Below are positions 38,889 to 48,009 of a stretch of 64,000 nt of DNA, piece by piece. The notes beneath the pieces are model-generated. The model made no database searches. It had not been told where the DNA came from and saw only the letters and a list, made by a program, of their open reading frames with translations. The DNA is from a virus, in the IMG/VR virus record IMGVR_UViG_3300023179_000013, positions 1-64,000 of that record. One strand, 5' to 3'. The translations under genes were made by a program, and so were the position numbers. Every line of letters starts with the position of its first letter. Position 1 is the first letter of the stretch.

Positions 38889-41596
38889 GACCAATATACA
38901 AATTCATATTACACGTAGTACACAATTTAAGTCCTTTGTTTGAATATGACCAAAAACAAATGGATGCTATTATAAATCATTATAAAGAAGAAGCAGATGA
39001 TCTAAATATTCAAATTACAGATCAACAACTTAAAAAATATATTGAACGTTTTGATCAATTAAAATCAAAGCTTATTTCTAGCGGTGGGACTGATTTAATT
39101 AAACAGATAAAAAAACCAGTTCAAATAACAACACCCTCAGGAGAGATTGTTACTAAAACAAAAAATGAATATGAAATTATAGTTCCTTTATCTAAACTAA
39201 TAAAACTTGTTACTGCATCTAAAGGTGCTGAAACAGCAGAGGATGAAGAAGATAAAACACCGGATGTAGTATACCAAAATAATGGTATTACTATATGGAA
39301 TGGTTCTAAAGAAGGTAATTGCATTACATATGGTCAAGGTGAAAGATGGTGCATTACTAGAGGATCATATGGTAATTATCGTTATTCCTCAGGTAGAGGT
39401 TATCCTACATTTTATTTAGCTAAAAACTCTAATTTATCTGATAGCGACAAATTAAGTTTTGTTGCTATACAAGTTAGAGATGCAGATGAGGATGAAAAAT
39501 ATGTTTATACTAACAGACAAAATTCACCTCATGAATCTAATTCAATGTCTTTTAGTGAATTAACATCTGAAGTTCCTTGGTTAAACGATGTTCCTAACAT
39601 TAAAAACATTTTAAAATACATTCCTTTATCTAACACAGAAAAAGTAACTCAACTTTACAAAAATAAAAGTATTAGTATTAGAGAATGGATGAAACTTCCA
39701 TTCGAAACTAAAAAACAGTATTTAGTTGTTAGAAAAGATAAAGATGAATTATTTGACGACATTGATAATAGTGTCTTTATATCTAAATACCTTCCACAAT
39801 ATCCTCAAATAGCTAATTTTATTGCTATTACTCCTGATATTATTAATTCCGAAATATTATTAGCAAACTTAGATAAATTTGATAACCAAGATAGGAAATC
39901 AATTACTGCTAATTTAAGAAAAAAAATAAGTACTAATTATCTAGATAGGGATACATTTTCATTTGATGCTAAAAAATTATTAACCTATTTGAATAAGTGG
40001 GATCTTAACTCTAACGAACGTTTATATGTTACTAAAGATGGTTCTACTATCGTTAGATTAAAACTAGGAGATACTATATCTGTTGGTTTATACCAAGCAG
40101 AAGATGATTATCCTAATATCAAATTAAATCAACGCACATCAAAATATCTATTAGACTATCCAGAATTAGATAAAATTCCTTTAAGGAATATCATTAAATT
40201 ATCTGATGATGGTGTTATTGATAAACAAGTAATTAAAAAAGTATTAGATGGTGCTAAAAAAGATCCTAATTCTGCTATTGCTGTTAAAGATGTAGATGGT
40301 AAAGAAATTGTTCTAGATTCAAACTCATTTGCTTCTTATCAAATAGATGAAGAAGGTAATTTAGTAATTGTTCCTTTTGATGATGAAAATGTGCAAAAAG
40401 CTTTTGCTGAGGAAAAAGATAATGAATCATTCCAACAAAATGCTATTAATCTTGTTAAAACATCAGTAGATGAACGCGAAAATCTTCCTTCTACAATAGA
40501 TAAAAATGCTTTTATATCTATACTTAAAGCATCTCCTTACGATAAGAGAAAAATTGAAGCACAGGGTGAAGAACATATTATATTACCATTAATATCTTCT
40601 GATGGTAATGATGTACGTATAGTAATAAAAAGCACAAATAAAAATAGCCCAACAGCTGTTACTATAGGTGGAACAGGTAATACTTGGAGAAGATATAATG
40701 TTTATTACTCATTAGGAGAAAAAGCTTGGAAAGAGTATTTTGCTTATATGAGAAATGAAAACCAAATTTATAGTGATGAAGAATTAATATCTCTTCTTAA
40801 AAGAACATACGGTTTTTCTAGTGAGTCTAAAATAGACTTTATTAAAGCAATACCACCCTTAAACCCAACAGGTCGTTATGCTGTTGCTTTTTATAATCCT
40901 AGCAATACTGCTTATATAGTTAATAAACAAAACCCAAGAGAAAGTTTTAAAGTATCTGACAGAACAGGTAAATTAGTAAAAGCAAATATATCTCCAGTAC
41001 TAGCTCGTCAATTAACCGGTGCTACACCAGACGAAGCTACACCTGTAGTTACTCCTAGAAGAGGTAGACCAGGTGGAGGAAGACGTGATGTTACTGCTCC
41101 ACGAGTTACTCCAGTTGCTAATGGTGATGTAAACGTATCTGCAAGAATGAGAGAGGCTGGATTAGAAACAGCATTTTTACGTTTACCAAGACCAGATTTT
41201 AGAAGAATAAATGTAACTAATGCTACGGGTGTTCTCCCAATTAATGATAGAGGTGCTACTCGCCGTAACAATACATTAAATGGAAGAGGCCGTGTTACCT
41301 CAGTATTATCTATAGGTGCAAGTAAAATTTATTTTATTAGATTAAATAACGGCCAAACAGTTGCTTCTATTAACATCCAACCAGGTAACAGAAACTATTT
41401 GTTAACTGGAAACGAAAACGGTAATGTAGCAGTACCAATGAATTCACCAAGTGAATTATTACAGGTATTACAAAATCGTAACTTAGCAGAAATGCGCCGT
41501 TACTTAACACAAGAATACTTAGCTAATAATCCTGAACATTTAGAAGAAGTGCGTGGATTGTTGCAACAACACATAGCTGAAACCAGAAACCAATAA
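38885..41596 (+). CDS. Large putative internal protein with WC-type domain
   Basis: A 903-residue protein. The N-terminal 20 residues end in PLFEY, a possible prohead site after LFE. Residues 130-200 carry GNCITYGQGERWCITRG and then a YPTFYLAKN part. This Gly-x-x-Trp-Cys type domain is found in large virion or internal proteins of other phages. The middle is mixed alpha/beta. Near residue 720 is a basic RRGRPGGGRRD AT-hook-like stretch, and the C-terminus is a charged helix. It may bind packaged DNA. No enzymatic motif is certain. Confidence 0.6.
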   Translation: MRPIYKFILHVVHNLSPLFEYDQKQMDAIINHYKEEADDLNIQITDQQLKKYIERFDQLKSKLISSGGTDLIKQIKKPVQITTPSGEIVTKTKNEYEIIVPLSKLIKLVTASKGAETAEDEEDKTPDVVYQNNGITIWNGSKEGNCITYGQGERWCITRGSYGNYRYSSGRGYPTFYLAKNSNLSDSDKLSFVAIQVRDADEDEKYVYTNRQNSPHESNSMSFSELTSEVPWLNDVPNIKNILKYIPLSNTEKVTQLYKNKSISIREWMKLPFETKKQYLVVRKDKDELFDDIDNSVFISKYLPQYPQIANFIAITPDIINSEILLANLDKFDNQDRKSITANLRKKISTNYLDRDTFSFDAKKLLTYLNKWDLNSNERLYVTKDGSTIVRLKLGDTISVGLYQAEDDYPNIKLNQRTSKYLLDYPELDKIPLRNIIKLSDDGVIDKQVIKKVLDGAKKDPNSAIAVKDVDGKEIVLDSNSFASYQIDEEGNLVIVPFDDENVQKAFAEEKDNESFQQNAINLVKTSVDERENLPSTIDKNAFISILKASPYDKRKIEAQGEEHIILPLISSDGNDVRIVIKSTNKNSPTAVTIGGTGNTWRRYNVYYSLGEKAWKEYFAYMRNENQIYSDEELISLLKRTYGFSSESKIDFIKAIPPLNPTGRYAVAFYNPSNTAYIVNKQNPRESFKVSDRTGKLVKANISPVLARQLTGATPDEATPVVTPRRGRPGGGRRDVTAPRVTPVANGDVNVSARMREAGLETAFLRLPRPDFRRINVTNATGVLPINDRGATRRNNTLNGRGRVTSVLSIGASKIYFIRLNNGQTVASINIQPGNRNYLLTGNENGNVAVPMNSPSELLQVLQNRNLAEMRRYLTQEYLANNPEHLEEVRGLLQQHIAETRNQ

Positions 41597-41612
41597 TATT
41601 TATACATATAAA
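41593..41612 (+). promoter_or_regulatory. Possible late promoter core
   Basis: ATAATATTTATACATATAAA in the 26-base gap before the gene at 41623. It shares the ATATTTAT core but not GGTA. Confidence 0.35.
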
Positions 41613-41622
41613 TTAACCAATC

Positions 41623-42180
41623 ATGAATGATTTTCAAATTCGCGCCTTTGTTCGTCAATTAATTTCTGAAGCTAAGGCTAAAAAAACTGACAAAAAAGAC
41701 GATAAAAAAGCTGAAAAGAAAGCTGACAAAAAAGAACCAAAAACCGTGAAAAGTTCCGGTAAATTGATGGATCTTAAAAAAGAAGTAGCCTATTTAAAAG
41801 AAATGGCATCACAACTCCATGCAACTGGTCTTACTGAGGCTGAAGAAGTTACTGAAGTTGAATTTGCTAACTTACAGAAATTCGTTAACGAATTATCTAA
41901 AGTTAAAGCCGCTAGTGCTGATTTGAAAAAGAAACTTGACGAAGAAATCACAGCTACTGAAGCTAAAATTAAAGATGAAAAAGCCAAGATTAAAGAAATG
42001 ATTGGTTTAGTTTCTGAAACTGAAGAATTAGACGAAGCACGCTTTAAAAAAGGTACCGATATTGGTAAGCCAGGTAAAGGATTTGAAAAAATCGCTAAAT
42101 CTGCTGCTAAAAAATACGGCTCAGAAGAAGCTGGTAAAAAAGTTGCCGGCGCTATATTAAAAAAAGTAGTTAAAAAATAA
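41623..42180 (+). CDS. Lys-rich coiled-coil leader-peptide protein
   Basis: A 185-residue protein. The leader MNDFQIRAFVRQLISEA has a site after ISE (residue 16). It is followed by a Lys/Asp-rich low-complexity region (residues 18-48), a coiled coil (about 50-135), a second LSETEELDEARF section with further L-x-E sites, and a Lys-rich C-terminus. This fits an internal or prohead-core protein. Function is inferred from composition. Confidence 0.65.
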   Translation: MNDFQIRAFVRQLISEAKAKKTDKKDDKKAEKKADKKEPKTVKSSGKLMDLKKEVAYLKEMASQLHATGLTEAEEVTEVEFANLQKFVNELSKVKAASADLKKKLDEEITATEAKIKDEKAKIKEMIGLVSETEELDEARFKKGTDIGKPGKGFEKIAKSAAKKYGSEEAGKKVAGAILKKVVKK

Positions 42181-42184
42181 AATA

Positions 42185-42571
42185 ATGATAGTAGTAGAAA
42201 GCAATCCCTTAATAGGCCAATTTGTATCTACCTTGTTTGCGTCTCGCACACAAGCCCATGTATTTCATCTTCAAACCCCTTCATTTGCTGCTCACAAAGC
42301 ATTAAATGATTATTATGATGAAATCGTAGGTTTAACTGATGGATTAGTAGAATCTTATCAAGGTAAATATGGTATTATTACTGGATACAGTAATGTTGCT
42401 TTACAAGAATACCAAAGCTGCGAAGCTATAATTGTATATTTTGAAACACTTTTGATGTATGTTGAAAAAAGCAGACAATTAATTTGTCAAGATTCATACA
42501 TTCAGAATCAAATTGACGAAGTTGTTGCTTTAATTAATTCTACTATCTATAAACTACGCTTTTTAAAATGA
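42185..42571 (+). CDS. Hypothetical DNA-protecting-protein-like helix bundle
   Basis: A 128-residue protein with several long helices and conserved His, Asp and Glu residues ([20 protein letters not shown] near residues 29-48). The pattern is like that of ferritin-like Dps proteins, but the full set of metal ligands cannot be confirmed by eye. It overlaps the next gene by four bases. It has no leader peptide. Confidence 0.6.
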   Translation: MIVVESNPLIGQFVSTLFASRTQAHVFHLQTPSFAAHKALNDYYDEIVGLTDGLVESYQGKYGIITGYSNVALQEYQSCEAIIVYFETLLMYVEKSRQLICQDSYIQNQIDEVVALINSTIYKLRFLK

Positions 42572-43011
42572 TAAAGTTACTTGATTTATTAGAAAAAAAG
42601 ATGACACCTGCTCAAAAGAAAAAGCGTGGTGAAATATTTGATAAATTAGTAGCAGGTGGAATGGCTAAAGATAAAGCTGGAGCTATTGCAACCTCAAAAG
42701 CTATGGCTGAAAAATTAGATCCTGTAGGAAAAGAAGATGACGATATTAATAACGATGGTAAAGTAGATAAGACAGATAAGTATTTAGCTACCCGTCGCAA
42801 AGCAATAGCTGCTAATCTTAAAGAAGATCATGAAGTATCCATGGCTCAAGCTAGTTTAAAATCTATTATTAAATCTTCAATTACTTTATTAAACAAATTA
42901 GGTAATGAGGAGCGTGATATTCCAGGATGGATTCAAGACCATATCACAAACGCTGAAAACTATATTGACCAAGCGGCTCAAGGTTTTCATGAATTAAAAA
43001 ATGATGAATAA
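42568..43011 (+). CDS. Leader-peptide protein with EF-hand-like loop
   Basis: A 147-residue protein. The leader [12 protein letters not shown] has a site after LLE (residue 9). It is followed by a basic helix, then [17 protein letters not shown] (about residues 57-73), which matches a calcium-binding EF-hand or dockerin loop. The C-terminal 65 residues form helical hairpins. It overlaps both neighbours. The Ca-binding loop may be structural; cargo status is inferred. Confidence 0.6.
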   Translation: MIKLLDLLEKKMTPAQKKKRGEIFDKLVAGGMAKDKAGAIATSKAMAEKLDPVGKEDDDINNDGKVDKTDKYLATRRKAIAANLKEDHEVSMAQASLKSIIKSSITLLNKLGNEERDIPGWIQDHITNAENYIDQAAQGFHELKNDE

Positions 43012-43552
43012 AGAATTATTATTAGAAAAATATATTAAGGTAGCTGTTAAAAAGGCACTTAAAGAAGCCGAAGAACAACAGCGAAAAGCGGAAAAAGCGA
43101 TGTACCTAGTATATCGCTTTCCTGGGTTAAAAAAAGTAATGGAAGAAGTTATGTCTCCTGCTTTTGGTCGTTACATTAGTGGTATTAATATTGTTGCCCC
43201 TAAACCAACTACATTTAATGTAAGTTTAGTTAATGGTCAAGAATTTAGTGTTAAATATCTTGGCAATAAAAATTTTAGTGTTAAAGTAGCAGGTAAAAAA
43301 TATAATCCAATTAATTTAGGAGAAGCAGAACGTTGTTCACAAGCAATAGCAGATTTATTAGAATTAAATTATGCCCCTGCTGAAGGTAAAGAACAACCAG
43401 GTGCTGCTCCTGAAACAGGAGGAGCTGAAACACCACCTGCTGAACCAACAGGACCAGGAGCCTCTGAATTAGGACCTGAATTAGCTGCTGCTGAAACACC
43501 ACCAGCTGAAACACCTGCTCCTGAAGAAGAAACACCACCAGCTGAAGCTTAA
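43001..43552 (+). CDS. Protein with Pro/Ala/Glu-rich C-terminal tail
   Basis: A 183-residue protein. The N-terminal 25 residues form a charged helix with [20 protein letters not shown]. The core (about 30-115) is a mixed domain with strand-rich [15 protein letters not shown]. The C-terminal 65 residues are low complexity with repeated ETPPAE units, probably unfolded. The first of two adjacent in-frame ATG codons (43001, 43004) overlaps the previous gene. A capsid-internal role is possible. Confidence 0.6.
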   Translation: MMNKELLLEKYIKVAVKKALKEAEEQQRKAEKAMYLVYRFPGLKKVMEEVMSPAFGRYISGINIVAPKPTTFNVSLVNGQEFSVKYLGNKNFSVKVAGKKYNPINLGEAERCSQAIADLLELNYAPAEGKEQPGAAPETGGAETPPAEPTGPGASELGPELAAAETPPAETPAPEEETPPAEA

Positions 43553-43555
43553 AAT

Positions 43556-44542
43556 ATGAAAGTTATAGATCAAATATTACTTGAGTGGGCTTATCGCTGC
43601 CCAGATGGAATTGTTGATATAAACAATCCTAAAAAGAAAGCTATATTAGACGAAATATTAAAAGAATATAATATAGACGAAATAAATCTTAATGAAGGAA
43701 GTGATAAATATGACGAAACTATTTCTTTAAAGTTAGGAGGAAATATTCCTAAAGTTAAAGGTAGATATAACTTAGAAAAAAAGAACGGAACTATAAAAAT
43801 AACAGATCCTGATGATTTAGAAATATTTAAAAAATTATTTTCTGTTGTTCCTTCTAAAGCAGGAAGAGGAGTTGAAGAAGAAGGTACCAAGGGATCAGGA
43901 AATGGAGAAATATCAATATATTGGTTGTTTGCCCATCAATCTGGCCACACTGCAGAAGATACTAGGGGAGGAGGAAATCCAGACTTACTTATTGATGGAG
44001 TAGGAGTTGAAATTAAATCTTTAGAAAGTAAAAAAATAGCAATAGGTAGAATAGGAAGTTATACAACTAGTTTAAATGATTTAAATGTAGTATTAGGAAT
44101 AGATGCCTTAATAACAGAATTTCAACCAAAAGGAAAAAAACAAACTCCTCCAAATGCTTTTAATGCTACTGTAGAAGATTTAAATCAGGCTTGTACAAAT
44201 GCTTTAACAGTATATGAAAATGATGAATTAAGAGAAATTGGAAGTGTATTTAATATTGATTTCATATCTTCTTTATATACCAAACTAGACAAATTAATAG
44301 AAAAATACTCACCAAAATCTGCACAACATTTTACATCAGATTTACTTAAAGGATTTATATTACAAAAATTCAAACAAAAACCAGGAATACCAGGATATAT
44401 TATAAATGTTTCTAGAGAGGGAATATTGGATTATACTTATATTAATCAAAGTAAAATAGATGAATTAAGCAGAGAGAATATATTGAAAAATGCTGAATTA
44501 AAACAAGGAACATTAGTGTTTAAATCTGATTTGTTTGGATAA
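43556..44542 (+). CDS. PD-(D/E)xK nuclease with leader peptide
   Basis: A 328-residue protein. The leader MKVIDQILLEW has a possible site after LLE (residue 10). At residues 142-154 GNPDLLIDGVGVEIKS gives the nuclease pattern P-D-x(8)-E-x-K, with Asp143, Glu152 and Lys154. It lies in a setting typical of restriction-type endonucleases (a preceding Gly-rich GRGVEEEG loop and HTAEDTRGGG). A phage-borne, possibly capsid-delivered nuclease would need to spare its own DNA. The motif is seen; target and delivery are inferred. Confidence 0.7.
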   Translation: MKVIDQILLEWAYRCPDGIVDINNPKKKAILDEILKEYNIDEINLNEGSDKYDETISLKLGGNIPKVKGRYNLEKKNGTIKITDPDDLEIFKKLFSVVPSKAGRGVEEEGTKGSGNGEISIYWLFAHQSGHTAEDTRGGGNPDLLIDGVGVEIKSLESKKIAIGRIGSYTTSLNDLNVVLGIDALITEFQPKGKKQTPPNAFNATVEDLNQACTNALTVYENDELREIGSVFNIDFISSLYTKLDKLIEKYSPKSAQHFTSDLLKGFILQKFKQKPGIPGYIINVSREGILDYTYINQSKIDELSRENILKNAELKQGTLVFKSDLFG

Positions 44543-44599
44543 ACATATAGAACAGATTCATTGCCTGTTCGCCCCATAGAGGTATAAATAATTGGAGTA

Positions 44600-44632
44600 G
44601 TGGCCCACCCAAAAAGGTGGGCCACCTTAATT
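44600..44632 (+). terminator. Strong terminator
   Basis: GTGGCCCACC (44600-44609), loop CAAAAA, GGTGGGCCAC (44616-44625), a perfect 10-bp stem, followed by CTTAATTT. It ends the long operon of leader-peptide genes. Confidence 0.7.
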
Positions 44633-44638
44633 TGAAAT

Positions 44639-44661
44639 GTCAAAGTAAAATCGTACATTTA
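44639..44661 (+). promoter_or_regulatory. Early-type promoter in the late half
   Basis: GTCAAAG (44639-44645), eight-base spacer, TACATTTA (44654-44661), only five bases before the ATG at 44667. The mRNA would be nearly leaderless. Confidence 0.6.
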
Positions 44662-44666
44662 ATCAT

Positions 44667-45995
44667 ATGCAAAAGAAAATTGTAATTGTAGGAGCAGGCG
44701 TTGCTGGAATTAACGCTGCAACAAAATTAGTAGATAACGGCTATCCTGGTGAACTGATCACTATCATAGACAAAGGAAATGATCCACATAACCGCTTACC
44801 TGAAGAAGTAATGACAGGCATGCTTGGTGCTGGTGGTTGGAGTGATGGTAAATTAACTTATCACACATCAATTGGTGGTCAACTATCAAAATACTGTGGT
44901 GAAGAAAAAGCAATGGAATTGATGAAACAAGTAGTAGATAATTTTACTCGTTTCCATCCTAAACCAGATGAAATCTTTATGTCTGATCCACAAGAAGAAC
45001 CTGAATTTATTAAACCATACTTTGGTTTAAGAATGTTTCCTGTATGGCATATTGGTTCTAATTTCTTACATGAAATTGCTAAAACATGGTATCAATATTT
45101 GTTAGATAAAGGTATTAATTTTTGGTGGAATACAGAAGTATCAAGTATTGATTTTACAAACAATACAATATTATTTAATCCACTTAGTATAGCAGGTCCT
45201 ACTGATACTAAACATACTCTATATGATGAACTAATATTTGCAGTAGGTAAATCCGGTATTGATTTTGCTCAACAATTATCAGACGAATATGAATTCCCTA
45301 CTGAACCTAAATCAGTACAAATTGGCGTTCGATTTGAAGCACCACAAAAATACTTCCAAAAACTAATTGATGTATCCTATGACTTTAAATTATATCAAAA
45401 ATTCGATAATGTTAGTTTACGTTCATTTTGTACTAACAATAACGCTGCATATGTGGCTGTTGAAGAAACTTATGGTGACATCAGTTACAATGGTCACGCC
45501 AAAAAAGGTAAGGAATTTGAAAACCAAATGACTAACTTTGGTATCTTAATGGAAATCAAAGGTATTGAGGATCCATTTAAGTGGTCACGTGATGTAGTTT
45601 CTAAACTACAAATTAATGGTAAAGGATTATATTACTCACCAAACATGACTCGCCAACCAGGATTAACATCTGAAGGTACAACAGTAACTGCTCACCAAAT
45701 CAGTATGGATACACTGGCTCATGTTGTTGAACCAACAATGGATGGATACATGAAATATGTTATGAATTTCATCAGTGATATGAATAAAGTGTTTGAGTTT
45801 GGTGATGATTGGGGTATGTATATTCCTGAGGTAAAATATCTTAGCCCTGAACCACTGGTAAACTATGATAGTTTAGCATTAGCTCCTTTTCCTAATGTGC
45901 ATTTTGTAGGTGATGCCTTAAGTGCACGTGGTATTACAGTTAGTGGTGCTCATGGAATTTATGTTTCTGAATATTTATTGTCAAATGGACAATAA
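44667..45995 (+). CDS. FAD-dependent oxidoreductase (COG2509-like)
   Basis: A 442-residue protein with an N-terminal dinucleotide-binding motif VGAGVAGINA (GxGxxG at residues 9-14) and a downstream GMLGAGGWSDGKLTYH. It ends with FVGDALSARGITVSGAHG, a typical FAD-binding end. It resembles bacterial FAD-dependent dehydrogenases of the COG2509 group, whose substrates are poorly known. It is an auxiliary metabolic gene candidate with an early-type promoter after a strong terminator. It overlaps the next gene by one base. Confidence 0.8.
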   Translation: MQKKIVIVGAGVAGINAATKLVDNGYPGELITIIDKGNDPHNRLPEEVMTGMLGAGGWSDGKLTYHTSIGGQLSKYCGEEKAMELMKQVVDNFTRFHPKPDEIFMSDPQEEPEFIKPYFGLRMFPVWHIGSNFLHEIAKTWYQYLLDKGINFWWNTEVSSIDFTNNTILFNPLSIAGPTDTKHTLYDELIFAVGKSGIDFAQQLSDEYEFPTEPKSVQIGVRFEAPQKYFQKLIDVSYDFKLYQKFDNVSLRSFCTNNNAAYVAVEETYGDISYNGHAKKGKEFENQMTNFGILMEIKGIEDPFKWSRDVVSKLQINGKGLYYSPNMTRQPGLTSEGTTVTAHQISMDTLAHVVEPTMDGYMKYVMNFISDMNKVFEFGDDWGMYIPEVKYLSPEPLVNYDSLALAPFPNVHFVGDALSARGITVSGAHGIYVSEYLLSNGQ

Positions 45996-46423
45996 TGACT
46001 AAACAACAATTAATCGAAACAATTCGCCGTGTTATAAAGCAGGAGTTAAATGAAGCTACTAATGAGCCGAAGGATGATTTTGAAATAAAATACAGAATAG
46101 TAAGTATTGATAATAGAGGTCGTATATTGGATTATAATTATTATAATACAATGGATGATGCAAGAGAAGCAGCACGTAAAATTCGTCAAGATGCTAAAAT
46201 TGTAAAAATAAAAAAACCAAAAAAGATATCAGAAAATGCGCCATCAAAACCACAAGAAAAACCAGATGTAGCTGAACCACCAGTAAAATCTCCTGGTAAA
46301 CCAAAACCACGTCGTCCATTAGGTAACCCTGATGTAAAGCCTAAACCAAAGGCTACTATGACTGAAGCTGAAATGTTAGCGAAAATTGTTAAACGTTTTA
46401 AAGCCGCAAAGAAAAATGGCTAA
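45995..46423 (+). CDS. Leader-helix protein with Pro/Lys-rich tail
   Basis: A 142-residue protein starting MTKQQLIETIRRVIKQELNEA, a charged helix with a site after LNE (residue 20). A small strand-rich domain follows (about 30-70), then a long Pro/Lys-rich unfolded region and a basic helix at the end. The makeup is like other internal proteins here. It overlaps the next gene by eight bases. Confidence 0.6.
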   Translation: MTKQQLIETIRRVIKQELNEATNEPKDDFEIKYRIVSIDNRGRILDYNYYNTMDDAREAARKIRQDAKIVKIKKPKKISENAPSKPQEKPDVAEPPVKSPGKPKPRRPLGNPDVKPKPKATMTEAEMLAKIVKRFKAAKKNG

Positions 46424-47438
46424 GCTTTTAGAAGTAGAATACGAAAAAATATTTTCACCTAAAACAATGACTGCCTTAAAAGGCAAATCTGGTGAATCAT
46501 TACGCCAGATGCTTGGTGACAAAAATTTGATGCAAACTTTAATGAAATCCAAAACAATATTGGATGAAATTATAGATGCTGAGGAAGGATACCGTGATGA
46601 ACTTGAAATGGTAGCTGCTCAAATGGTGACTGATGCTTATCCAATTATTGATTATGCAAATATTAAGATTGATGCTAAAATAGTAGGAACGGATGATTTA
46701 GATATTCCTAATCCTCCACCAAATGAGGATCCAACTTTACCTAATTTTGGTGAAGGTGATCCTGAAAAATTGAAAGCCAAACGCCGCATCATAAATGGCA
46801 TTACACAAGGTGCCTCAATTAGAGGCGCCTTTGGCTTTATGCTCTTCAAAGAATATTTAGACGCTATCAATCCAGCATTAGTAGACAAATACAACGAAAT
46901 TTTAAAATTAGCATTTGGGATTTATGATGATGAAAATGCTATTGCTATGATGTTAGCTGCCTTAGCTCAAGGACAAAAAATGCAAGGTGGTGAAAGTGAA
47001 ATGGAATATGATGAGGAAAACGAGCAATTCGTTATTAAAGCTAAAGCAATTTGTTTTCCAATGCTCGTACACGAAATCGTAAAAGGACTTTACGAAATCG
47101 TTGGTACAGAAGGATTTGGTGCTGATAAAGAAAAAAACCAAGCTATTGTTGGTGCTGTAGATAAATTATCAAACGAACCAAACGATTTACGTTTTGGTAA
47201 GTTTTTATATGATGCTATCAATAAATTATATGCTGAAAGCAATGTAGAAGATGCTCGCGTTCGCGAATTATTTTTTGCTGAATTATACAAATTAGAAGAA
47301 GATGAGTTTTTGTCGTTTGTAGAAAACGCTGTTAATGATGAATTAACAAACGATGAAAAACAATGGGCTGTTAATACAATGAAGGATATAGAAAAAGATC
47401 TTCGCAAAGACGATACCGGATTAGAGGATTTGGATTGA
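46416..47438 (+). CDS. Hypothetical virion/assembly protein
   Basis: A 340-residue protein. The start at 46416 overlaps the previous stop. The first 70 residues are helical, the centre has a DDLDIPNPPPNEDPTLPNFG linker, and the C-terminal 200 residues are helix-rich and acidic. Proteins of this kind occur upstream of the terminase in several T4-like phages; their function is unknown to me. An early-type promoter-like site lies just after its stop. Confidence 0.6.
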   Translation: MAKLLEVEYEKIFSPKTMTALKGKSGESLRQMLGDKNLMQTLMKSKTILDEIIDAEEGYRDELEMVAAQMVTDAYPIIDYANIKIDAKIVGTDDLDIPNPPPNEDPTLPNFGEGDPEKLKAKRRIINGITQGASIRGAFGFMLFKEYLDAINPALVDKYNEILKLAFGIYDDENAIAMMLAALAQGQKMQGGESEMEYDEENEQFVIKAKAICFPMLVHEIVKGLYEIVGTEGFGADKEKNQAIVGAVDKLSNEPNDLRFGKFLYDAINKLYAESNVEDARVRELFFAELYKLEEDEFLSFVENAVNDELTNDEKQWAVNTMKDIEKDLRKDDTGLEDLD

Positions 47439-47460
47439 TAAAGATTCTTTCGTATCTTTA
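47437..47460 (+). promoter_or_regulatory. Early-type promoter, degenerate upstream box
   Basis: GATAAAG (47437-47443), nine-base spacer, TATCTTTA (47453-47460), twelve bases before the ATG at 47473. Confidence 0.45.
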
Positions 47461-47472
47461 CAACCAAAAACG

Positions 47473-47718
47473 ATGGAAACTAGAAAAATAGTTACAGGTG
47501 ATGGTACTATTGCTTATTATTTGAATGTAGATGGTACTAATAAACTTCACAACATTGATGGCCCAGCATTAATTCCTCAAGGCAATAAGCGCCAATCCGA
47601 ATATTGGTTATTTGGTTTTAAATATTCTAAAACAGATTGGGAAGATAGAAAAAAAGATACTAACGGAGTGCCTTGGTATAAAACAGCAGCTGGTAAAGCA
47701 GCAGGCGCAAGAGTATAA
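47473..47718 (+). CDS. MORN-like repeat small protein
   Basis: An 81-residue protein with the pattern KLHNIDGPALIPQGNKRQSE followed by YWLFG. That resembles the short MORN-like or 'HxDGPA' repeats found in phage and bacterial proteins of unknown role. It has its own promoter-like site and a terminator. It is probably non-virion. Function unknown. Confidence 0.6.
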   Translation: METRKIVTGDGTIAYYLNVDGTNKLHNIDGPALIPQGNKRQSEYWLFGFKYSKTDWEDRKKDTNGVPWYKTAAGKAAGARV

Positions 47719-47740
47719 GGATCGTCAAGATCCTTTTCTT
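47717..47740 (+). terminator. Terminator
   Basis: AAGGATC (47717-47723), GTCAA, GATCCTT (47729-47735), then TTCTT. It starts on the stop codon of the MORN-like gene. Confidence 0.7.
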
Positions 47741-47751
47741 AATTTCATGTT

Positions 47752-48009
47752 ATGATAGAAAGAAGAGGAAGAATAAAAGAACAAACAGCAGAAGATAAAC
47801 CACGTAAATTTACTCGTGTTTATGAGGATGAAGACACAATTGAAACATGGACATTTAATTTAGATAAATTTGCTCGTGGTCCAATTGATGTTGATATCAA
47901 ATATAAAGCTGGTGCTGAAAAACGTATTAAAGAACGTGTTAAAGAGGCTAAGCAAATTAAGAAGAATGAACGCCAAATGAACAAAATTAATAAACGTAAT
48001 AAAAAATGA
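47752..48009 (+). CDS. Hypothetical charged protein
   Basis: An 85-residue, very basic protein with an N-terminal RRGRIKEQ stretch, a strand-rich centre (about 20-50) and a Lys/Arg/Asn-rich C-terminal helix. It overlaps the kinase gene by four bases. It could bind nucleic acid. Function unknown. Confidence 0.6.
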   Translation: MIERRGRIKEQTAEDKPRKFTRVYEDEDTIETWTFNLDKFARGPIDVDIKYKAGAEKRIKERVKEAKQIKKNERQMNKINKRNKK

